Source: Candidatus Poribacteria bacterium (lineage in GTDB: Bacteria; Poribacteria; WGA-4E; WGA-3G). Taken from it: DNA of 64,000 nt. The position numbers were made by a program, and so were the translations under genes. Location: assembly GCA_012267415.1 (NCBI GenBank), contig JAAXGN010000027.1, positions 1 through 64,000 on the forward strand, read 5' to 3'. The notes under the pieces are model-generated. The model had not been told where the DNA came from. It did no database searches and saw nothing but the letters and a program-made list of their open reading frames with translations. Positions within the stretch are counted from its first letter, which is position 1; each line of letters starts with the position of its first letter. Shown here piece after piece: positions 57,918-64,000 of the stretch.

Positions 57918-59297
57918 ATGTTAGAGAAGTTATTTAAAATAAAAGAGAACCATACGAGTGTTCGACGAGAGATAGTCGCAGGGTTTACAACATTCATGTC
58001 TCTCTCATACATCATCTTCTTCCAACCTTCACTTTTAAGATTGGCAAACATGGATGAAGGTGCTGTCATGATGGCAACTTGTCTATCAAGTGCTGGTGCG
58101 ACATTCCTGATGGCATTTCTGACGAATTATCCGGTTGCACTTGCTCCCGGCATGGGAATTAATGCCTATTTTGTATTTACTTTATGCTCAGATACAGGAC
58201 TTGGTCTACCGTGGGAAGAAGCATTAGGGATTGTCTTCATTTCAGGCATGTTATTCGTGATACTCTCATTTGTAGGTTTGCGTGCAGCAGTGATGAATGC
58301 GCTTCCTTCATCACTGAATAACGCCATTGCGGTTGGAATTGGTGTATTTATCGCCTTTATTGGATTACAGATGAGTGGGATTATCACTATTCATGGAAGT
58401 ACATTTGTTACAATTGGACCCATTCATACCAAACCTGTCTTAATTGCAGTATTTGGATTACTGCTAACATTGGCACTGATGGCGCATCGGGTGAAGGGTG
58501 CTATTCTGATAGGTATTTTTTCTACAACACTACTTTCACTGTTATTCGGTATTGTGAAGTTTGAAGGTGTTGTTTCTGCACCGCCATCAATTGAACCCAC
58601 ACTTTTCAAATTTAGTTTTAAGGAGATTTTTACCAGAGTAGAACTTATTCCAATTATTTTTGTATTTTTCTCTGTTGATATGTTTGACAGCATTGGAACA
58701 CTTACTGCGACAGGTCACGAAGCAGACTTACTTGAAGATGGTAAACTCTCTAAAGCGCGTCAGGCACTACTGACCGATGCAGTTGGGACAGTAGGGGGTG
58801 CATGTCTTGGAACATCTACAGTGACCTGTTATATTGAAAGTGCATCTGGCATCGCGGAGGGGGGTCGCACAGGTCTGACAACAGTGGTTGTAGGTTTCCT
58901 CATGCTTTTAGCTCTGTTCTTCTCGCCTATTATTAGAATTGTTGGTGATTCCATATATGTGAATCAGACAATTTCCACAATAGGTGGGCCCGCAACGGTT
59001 TTGCTACAGTTACATCCAATGATTGGTCCCGCGCTAATTGCTGTTGGTTGTATGCTATTGAAGGAGCTTGTGAATATTAATTGGGATGATTTTACTGAAG
59101 CTATCCCTGCTGCAATTACAGTCGTCATGATGCCACTATCATTTAGCATCACCGAAGGCATAGCATTTGGGTTTATTTCTATGTCATTTTTGAAGTTGGT
59201 AACAGGCAGACGTGATGAGGTACATCCACTCGTTCACTATTTCGCAGTGTTCTTCGTCGCGATGTATATTGAAAAAGGTTTACGTATTACCGCTTAA
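57918..59297 (+). CDS. NCS2 family purine permease (AzgA/PbuG-like)
   Basis: A 459-residue membrane protein with 12-14 helices. Family motifs are REIVAGFTTFMSLSYIIFFQP, APGMGINAYFVFT near the second helix pair, and STVTCYIESASGIAEGGRTG in the substrate region. It belongs to the guanine/hypoxanthine/adenine permease branch and takes up purine bases with protons. It has GGGGAGAGG before the ATG. It complements the pur operon at 31-35 kb functionally but is not linked to it. Confidence 0.92.
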   Translation: MLEKLFKIKENHTSVRREIVAGFTTFMSLSYIIFFQPSLLRLANMDEGAVMMATCLSSAGATFLMAFLTNYPVALAPGMGINAYFVFTLCSDTGLGLPWEEALGIVFISGMLFVILSFVGLRAAVMNALPSSLNNAIAVGIGVFIAFIGLQMSGIITIHGSTFVTIGPIHTKPVLIAVFGLLLTLALMAHRVKGAILIGIFSTTLLSLLFGIVKFEGVVSAPPSIEPTLFKFSFKEIFTRVELIPIIFVFFSVDMFDSIGTLTATGHEADLLEDGKLSKARQALLTDAVGTVGGACLGTSTVTCYIESASGIAEGGRTGLTTVVVGFLMLLALFFSPIIRIVGDSIYVNQTISTIGGPATVLLQLHPMIGPALIAVGCMLLKELVNINWDDFTEAIPAAITVVMMPLSFSITEGIAFGFISMSFLKLVTGRRDEVHPLVHYFAVFFVAMYIEKGLRITA

Positions 59298-59626
59298 AGT
59301 CCGCTGATTAGTGGTGTGTAAAGTTATTGTTACTTGTCTGAACCTGGATTTTCAGGATTATAGGATTATCAGGATAAGAGGTTTTTGGTGAGTATCAAAC
59401 TGGTATGGTAGAATTCACTACAAACTATGATGTATGAGTTTTATCCCAGTGAATAGTGGATGGCACACGGAATGTGCCTACTACTTTATAAACACATAAA
59501 TGAAGTTTACATAACAACAGACTGCTCACTTTATCCCTTGCAAACGGCGGGAGATCCGACAGGAATAAAAATGTATAAATAACTATAGACTTTACTATAA
59601 GTTCACCTTACACATAGGAGCAAAAA
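59298..59626. repeat. gap with 'gaacctggattttcaggatt' and 'gcacacggaatgtgcc' repeats
   Basis: A full copy of the 'ctgaacctggattttcagg' family lies at 59338-59380, and the 'ggcacacggaatgtgcctac' hairpin at 59462-59481. The rest is AT-rich. No gene is supported. Confidence 0.75.
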
Positions 59627-60961
59627 ATGAAAATTCTAACGAGAATAGGTTTTATCTTATGCTTGCTTTTAATTTTTAACTATTCTACCAATGTTTTAGC
59701 ACAGAATTCAGATCAGGAATTAGCAGAAGATGCACATACTGTAACCTGTACAGAACATTTGCATGAAATTGGAAAAGCACTTAAGGCTTACCATAAGGAT
59801 CATGGAAAGTATCCAAAGTGGATTTCAGATCTACATCCGAAATACTTGAAAGATTCAGCACATCTGTTTTGTCCAGCTGATAAGGAAAATGGTAACCCGA
59901 AACTCCGAGGAAATCCTCGTTATGTTCCGAACCCTGAAGTCGATGGAAAGATCCCTGGAAGTTATGACTATCAATTACATCCATCACTCAGAATGGAAGC
60001 TTATATCAATGCTGACCGTGAATTTTACGGTGATGTTGTTCCAATTATTCGATGTTGGCACCATCAGGGTAATAAATTCAATAATCTAAACTTAGATTTT
60101 TCAGGAAGAGTGTATCAATCTGATATGTGGTGGAACCGCGACCTTGAGAGAGCTTATGGCAGTATTGAAAAAGCAATTACTGGGTTAGAAGCGGGATTTA
60201 AAAAATCACCTGATAATCAAAGATACTTTTATGTTTATCCCAGATTGCTCAATTTGTACCTAAAGGCTGATAAAGAAAAGGATAGTGATATCCTAATTGA
60301 TCGTTTTAGGAACGTAATGTCACCAACAAACATTCGGCATAGTTACTATCTTGGTGACATGTTAGAGGCGAGGGGTCGTGTTGATGAAATGTTTAGTGTT
60401 TTTGATGAACTATTGCAGCATCACAAAGGAAATAGGAGTATCTATAACCACCTTGCAAGGACTCATGAAAGATTAGGTAATAAAGAACTTGCTGCAGAAT
60501 ATAAAGAAAAGGCAGTGCCAGTGTCTGTAACTGAAGGAGAAACTGTTCCCGATTTTGTTGGGAAAGATCTGGAAGGGAAACCTGTTTCAATAGCAGACTA
60601 TCGTGGAAAAGTTCTCTTAGTTGATTTTTGGGCTGTATGGTGTGGACCGTGTGTTGCTGAAATGCCAAATGTCAAGAGAGTCTATAACACCTATAAAGAT
60701 CAAGGGTTTGAGATTCTTGGCATAAGCCTGGATAATGACGAAAAGACATTAAGGGATTATTTGAAGAAGCATGAAATTCCTTGGCAGCAGGTTTTTGATG
60801 GACAGGGATGGGATAGTACTGTCCCGAGTATCTACGGTATCCGTGGGATTCCCACTATGTGGGTAATTGGAAAAGATGGCACATTGCTTACAACAAAAGC
60901 CAGAGGTGAACGTTTAGAAAAAGCTATCGTTAAAGCATTGGAAGATCAACCTATTGAATAG
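59627..60961 (+). CDS. exported thioredoxin-like protein with prepilin-like and TPR regions
   Basis: A 444-residue protein. Its signal peptide ends ANVLAQ-like (NVLAQN). Residues 35-180 resemble the DUF1559/prepilin-type domain: HLHEIGKALKAYHKDHGKYP, then FCPADKENGNP and a long loop. A TPR-like helical stretch covers about 180-300. The end is a TlpA-type thioredoxin domain with the redox motif FWAVWCGPCVAEMP. It probably works in the periplasm, reducing or exchanging disulfides. The combination of the first and last parts is unusual. TAGGAG precedes the ATG. An ELM1-like gene follows after 56 bases. Confidence 0.82.
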   Translation: MKILTRIGFILCLLLIFNYSTNVLAQNSDQELAEDAHTVTCTEHLHEIGKALKAYHKDHGKYPKWISDLHPKYLKDSAHLFCPADKENGNPKLRGNPRYVPNPEVDGKIPGSYDYQLHPSLRMEAYINADREFYGDVVPIIRCWHHQGNKFNNLNLDFSGRVYQSDMWWNRDLERAYGSIEKAITGLEAGFKKSPDNQRYFYVYPRLLNLYLKADKEKDSDILIDRFRNVMSPTNIRHSYYLGDMLEARGRVDEMFSVFDELLQHHKGNRSIYNHLARTHERLGNKELAAEYKEKAVPVSVTEGETVPDFVGKDLEGKPVSIADYRGKVLLVDFWAVWCGPCVAEMPNVKRVYNTYKDQGFEILGISLDNDEKTLRDYLKKHEIPWQQVFDGQGWDSTVPSIYGIRGIPTMWVIGKDGTLLTTKARGERLEKAIVKALEDQPIE

Positions 60962-61017
60962 CAAGGTGAGATACGTATCGGATATATTTTCAAGATTAGC
61001 AATATAATAGTTCATTT

Positions 61018-62094
61018 ATGAAAATAGTCGTCTTAAGTGATAAGAAACCGGGACATTTTAAACAATCTCTGGGTATTATACAAAATATACCTGATTGTGA
61101 TTCAGAATGGATTGATATTGCATTTAAAAGCAAATGGCGTGACAATTTACTGCGTGCATTCATGTGCATGTTTGGGGGAATACCGTTACCAACATCCCTC
61201 ATTCATGCTCTGTTGCGCCGGTGTCTTGAATCCAGTTCTTACAATTCATTATACCTCCTTCAAGAAGCAGACTTAATTCTCTCTACAGGTTCATCAGTAG
61301 CCGCAGTTAATTTGCTACTGGGGAAGTTGCTAAATGCCAAGACTGCCACCTGTCTACGTCCTTCTCCTGTAGGCGTTCGTCATTTTAACCTCGCCATACT
61401 CCCAATGGTATATTGGAAAAAACAGAAAAACAGACCGACCATCTGCCAAACTATCGGTATCCCAAATCCTATTTCGGTGGAAGTATTAAATTCTGAACGA
61501 AGTATTCTTCAGAATATACTGAAATTAAAGCAACGGAAACGTATTGGTCTACTCATCGGTGGAACAGATAAACACGAGACTATTTCGTTGGCGGATGCAA
61601 GAGAATTATATAATTCGTGTAAAAGCCTCGCAACTACTCTCCGTTTACAATTTCTATTGACAACTTCACGCCGCACACCCCCTGAAGTAACACAATTCCT
61701 GATGTCAAACTTTGAAAAAGAGGCGTGGTGTCCTCTTTTTATTACACCCGATACAGTATCTGAAATAGACGATCCGTATCAAGCGATTCTTGCCTTGAGC
61801 GACATCCTAATCGTGAGTGCAGATAGTTTTTCTATGGTTTGCGAAGCTGCCAGTAGTGGTAGAAACGTATTCGTTTTAGAGTTTTCGCACAAAACAACAC
61901 ACCGTCTGCCAAAACGCTATAACACCTATCACTATATGGAAGAGAACGGTATTCTCACGCTTTTAAAGATGGAAGAATTGCAAGATGCAATAACGGGTTC
62001 ATTTGACTCTGATACATCCATAAACAGACTCCAAGATGCTGATAAGGCGGTAACTGCAATTCTTGAAATGATGAAAGCTTTTAATAAAGACTGA
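61018..62094 (+). CDS. ELM1/GtrOC1 family (DUF1022) putative glycosyltransferase-like protein
   Basis: A 358-residue soluble protein. The N terminus MKIVVLSDKKPGHFKQSLG is typical of the mitochondrial-fission ELM1/DUF1022 family, followed by LILSTGSSVAAVNLLLG, LLIGGTDKHETIS and SDILIVSADSFSMVCEAASS. The fold is GT-B-like with a C-terminal nucleotide-sugar type motif. Bacterial members often lie near envelope genes, with no proven reaction. No clear ribosome site is seen. It is probably co-transcribed with the thioredoxin-like gene. Confidence 0.82.
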   Translation: MKIVVLSDKKPGHFKQSLGIIQNIPDCDSEWIDIAFKSKWRDNLLRAFMCMFGGIPLPTSLIHALLRRCLESSSYNSLYLLQEADLILSTGSSVAAVNLLLGKLLNAKTATCLRPSPVGVRHFNLAILPMVYWKKQKNRPTICQTIGIPNPISVEVLNSERSILQNILKLKQRKRIGLLIGGTDKHETISLADARELYNSCKSLATTLRLQFLLTTSRRTPPEVTQFLMSNFEKEAWCPLFITPDTVSEIDDPYQAILALSDILIVSADSFSMVCEAASSGRNVFVLEFSHKTTHRLPKRYNTYHYMEENGILTLLKMEELQDAITGSFDSDTSINRLQDADKAVTAILEMMKAFNKD

Positions 62095-62557
62095 ACTTTT
62101 TAGTTTATTGTGTGTGTTAAAGATAAAAGGTTGGAAGGTTGGAAGATTCGACCCAACCATAAGCGTCAATTTAAGGAGATAAACCCAAACTAATAGTGAT
62201 CTCAGCCCCGTAGGGACTAAAGACCAAACCAAGAATAAAACAATTTCCTTAAATTGACGACTAGGGTACGATTAGGAAATCGCACCTACCGGCCTGGGAA
62301 AATCGGTTTTACCCTATTAATTTATTATGGTAGATTATACAATTAATTCTACATTCCGAGTAGGAGGGAACTCCGATTCCCGACTATCAAAGGGTTTGGT
62401 CGCGATTCGGAGATCGCTCCTACAAGCAAGGTGTATAATCATTTTCCTGTTTCACCATAATCTTCATTTAGATTGTGCTTTTGAAACGCAAACTAAAAGT
62501 TTACGCTACAATTCTGTTTAGGTAATTATAGATTTCACTTTATATAAGGAGTATATG
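62095..62557. repeat. 460-base gap with four repeat families
   Basis: It contains a 'ccgtagggactaaag' variant (62200-62222), a 'gcacctaccggcctgggaa' piece (62282-62301), a complete 'gtaggagggaactccg ... cggagatcgctcctac' hairpin (62360-62424) and the 'aaactaaaagtttacgctac' hairpin with its downstream tail (62490-62530). No gene is supported. AAGGAG at 62547-62551 belongs to the next gene. Confidence 0.8.
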
Positions 62558-63547
62558 ATGAAAATTAAAAGTTTAGTCGCTATGGGCATGCTTGTGTTAC
62601 TTCTTGGAATGACAGCATTCATCGTTAATTCAGATGTTGAAACGGCTGAAGATGTAAACACGACGCAAGGAGCAGAAACACCGCATGAAGCAGAAAATAA
62701 TGAAGAGAATACTGAGCCTAATGAAGACTCAAATGATCACACAGTTGTTGAAAAGTTAACCAAGATAGAAGAGGAATTAAATAAAATACTTGATAATATC
62801 AAGGATGTTGATGTTGAAGTCGTTGATTCTATCAAGATTGATGGAGAAGATGGTTGGCGTGTCTATAAAATAATTCCTGAGGTAAAATCAAAGATTATCA
62901 GGGGTGAGGATTTAGACGTTCCGGAGTTATCAGAGATTATTAAAGCACTGGATGAGAAAATTGATATTGATTTGACTGCCATTGTTGATCCTGACAACAT
63001 TAGAGTACTGAAGAAAGACGTAAGCATTCTGTCTAAAAAATTGTTAGACTCGGCTGAAGTTGATAAACTCACAGAAAAGATCGTGAAACTTACGAAAGAA
63101 CTCTCTGCGGATTCGGATGAGCTGTCTAAGCAGATAAAGGAACTTCTTAAGAACTACCAAGTCGATACCAAGACAACTTTTGGCGTGGGTGGTGTTAAGG
63201 TTATAAAAGTTGATCCCTCCGGTTCTGCAACCGTTGTAAAAGATCTGAAAGCAATTGAAGACATTCAGTTAAAGATAAAAGAACTCACAAAAGACTCGGA
63301 TTCTGATGCGTTAGTTGATGCAATTAGAAAACTGATTGAGAAGAATCATCCTGATGCTACCGTTATTCTTGAAAAAGATGGTGTGAAGGTCTTTGAAATA
63401 AATCCTGATAAATCTAAGAAATTAGCGGATGATTCAGACGAAATTAGCGAGTTAAAAGAACGGGTTAGTCAGTTAGAGGATAAGATTGATCAATTGATCC
63501 AGAAACTTGGAACGGATGATTCTGAATCTTCAGAGAATCAGAAGTAA
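62558..63547 (+). CDS. exported coiled-coil protein of unknown function
   Basis: About 329 residues. A signal peptide (LVAMGMLVLLLGMTAFIV) is followed by an acidic low-complexity stretch (residues 25-60). Long amphipathic helices rich in Lys, Glu, Asp and Leu come next, with a repeated unit ('VKVIKVDPSGSA' and 'VKVFEINPDKSK', each before a coiled-coil block). The C terminus has a clear heptad pattern (LKERVSQLEDKIDQLIQKL). I do not recognise a family. Two ATGs are adjacent; the second (62558) has better spacing to AAGGAG. A terminator follows at 63692. Confidence 0.75.
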   Translation: MKIKSLVAMGMLVLLLGMTAFIVNSDVETAEDVNTTQGAETPHEAENNEENTEPNEDSNDHTVVEKLTKIEEELNKILDNIKDVDVEVVDSIKIDGEDGWRVYKIIPEVKSKIIRGEDLDVPELSEIIKALDEKIDIDLTAIVDPDNIRVLKKDVSILSKKLLDSAEVDKLTEKIVKLTKELSADSDELSKQIKELLKNYQVDTKTTFGVGGVKVIKVDPSGSATVVKDLKAIEDIQLKIKELTKDSDSDALVDAIRKLIEKNHPDATVILEKDGVKVFEINPDKSKKLADDSDEISELKERVSQLEDKIDQLIQKLGTDDSESSENQK

Positions 63548-63691
63548 TATTATTTCTAAATAATGATGTCGCATTACAAGTTTTATAGACATGTAATCTA
63601 ATTCGGCACAAACTAAAAGTTTGTGCTACAAAAAGAGAGACATTGTCAATTAGAAATGGTATAGTATCTGAATTGCTATAGTTGAATTGTT

Positions 63692-63726
63692 AATGGCGGG
63701 GTAAATATACCTCGCCATTTTTTTTT
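63692..63726 (+). terminator. Rho-independent terminator
   Basis: AATGGCGGGGTA and TATACCTCGCCATT pair with one G-U and are followed by a run of T to 63726. It ends the transcript of the coiled-coil protein. The stem is symmetric, so it could also serve the minus-strand gene at 63813. Confidence 0.75.
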
Positions 63727-63812
63727 GCACAATCTAAACCCACTATTGTTCATCTGTTGATATTGGTTGGGAATCTCATTGTGGGGTTCTGAGGCACTCG
63801 TGGATCTGGTAG

Positions 63813-64000
63813 TTAATCTATAAGTATCCCATTTCCAAGTATGGCGGAAAATCCTGATCCAAACAGGTAGCCGTCATGTCGAATTGCCCAAGTATGTTTC
63901 ACCTCTTGATAAAACCATTTAGTGTGCCATAGATAATTCACCCAGAGTCCTGTTCCTGTCGCTTTAGCGATTTCAATGCCGAGTTGATATCCATCACAAC
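63813..64000 (-). CDS. C-terminal end of a gene, Cache-domain-like (partial)
   Basis: On the minus strand an open frame enters from the window edge and ends at TAA 63815-63813. Its 62 codons read GYQLGIEIAKATGTGLWVNY, then LWHTKWFYQEVKHTWAIRHD and GYLFGSGFSAILGNGILID. The pattern W-N-Y-x(n)-K-x-W-x-x-x-x-DGYLFGSG resembles the end of Cache-type sensor domains. The upstream part is outside the window, so only the frame is certain. Confidence 0.65.
   Translation of the reverse strand, partial: CDGYQLGIEIAKATGTGLWVNYLWHTKWFYQEVKHTWAIRHDGYLFGSGFSAILGNGILID

Noticed and set aside
1-64000. Alternative genetic code with UGA as Trp or Gly
   Set aside because: Several complete genes end at TGA at the expected length (purM, the RF2 frameshift codon, the DUF4007/ATPase overlap), and Trp is normally TGG. 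Only one gene has an in-frame UGA, at a Cys position.
1-64000. tRNA or rRNA genes
   Set aside because: No TTCGA-type T-loop with matching acceptor stem and no conserved rRNA segment was noticed. A dedicated scan would be needed to exclude a divergent tRNA in the repeat gaps.

Overview
The window is a stretch of bacterial chromosome, about 42% GC by eye, from a Gram-negative, diderm, aerobic-type heterotroph. It encodes TonB-dependent receptors, TonB, an Omp85 protein, apolipoprotein N-acyltransferase and DUF5916 barrels. Uma2 and Rpn nucleases, DUF5916 and very dense extragenic palindromes together suggest Candidatus Poribacteria or a relative, probably a metagenome-assembled genome. That placement is inference. 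The genetic code is standard: several genes clearly stop at TGA, including purM in an ATGA overlap. No rRNA, tRNA, CRISPR array or complete insertion sequence was seen.

Layout. 0.2-5.8 kb (minus): MoxR ATPase, DUF58 protein and BatA-like vWA membrane protein, with an HtrA protease between the last two. 6-8.9 kb (minus): lnt, then prfB with the classical programmed +1 frameshift. 8.9-10 kb: a repeat field without genes. 10-18.3 kb (plus): a defence island with a truncated DUF4007 protein, a large P-loop ATPase broken by a frameshift, a DndC/SspD-like PAPS-reductase-family protein, a sulfur-binding-domain HNH nuclease and a TIR-NTPase of STAND type. This looks like a rearranged phosphorothioation-type (Ssp/Dnd) system. 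18.4 kb: Rpn nuclease. 19.7-31 kb (plus): three tandem paralogous TonB-dependent receptors, a DUF5916 outer-membrane protein and a TonB protein. The first receptor is interrupted at a run of nine T.

31-35.3 kb (minus): a purine operon in the order membrane protein, purF, small two-helix membrane protein (frameshifted), purM and a FliG-like protein. purM and the FliG-like gene overlap by ATGA. 35.6-45.9 kb: Uma2 nuclease, acetyl-CoA synthetase, a lone thiamine-diphosphate pyr-domain protein, MoeA, an alpha/beta hydrolase, a rhodanese whose catalytic cysteine codon is UGA (probable selenoprotein), a MATE exporter, an M55 aminopeptidase and a VOC protein. 46-50.6 kb (minus): tyrS, an aromatic-amino-acid attenuator with a leader peptide, DAHP synthase and leuA. 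51-64 kb (plus): a 22-repeat TPR protein, an Omp85 protein, GTP-type PEPCK, an NCS2 permease, a prepilin-like/TPR/thioredoxin fusion, an ELM1-family protein and a coiled-coil secreted protein. The C-terminal end of a Cache-like gene lies on the minus strand at the window edge.

The three most notable observations are (1) the UGA-containing rhodanese at 41943-42773, (2) the attenuation unit at 48990-49367 (consensus promoter, 48-residue Tyr/Phe/Trp-rich leader peptide, antiterminator, terminator) upstream of DAHP synthase, and (3) the phosphorothioation-like defence island with a sulfur-sensing nuclease next to a TIR-STAND protein. At least three genes carry single-base frameshifts at homopolymers, so either base-calling errors or slippage must be considered.
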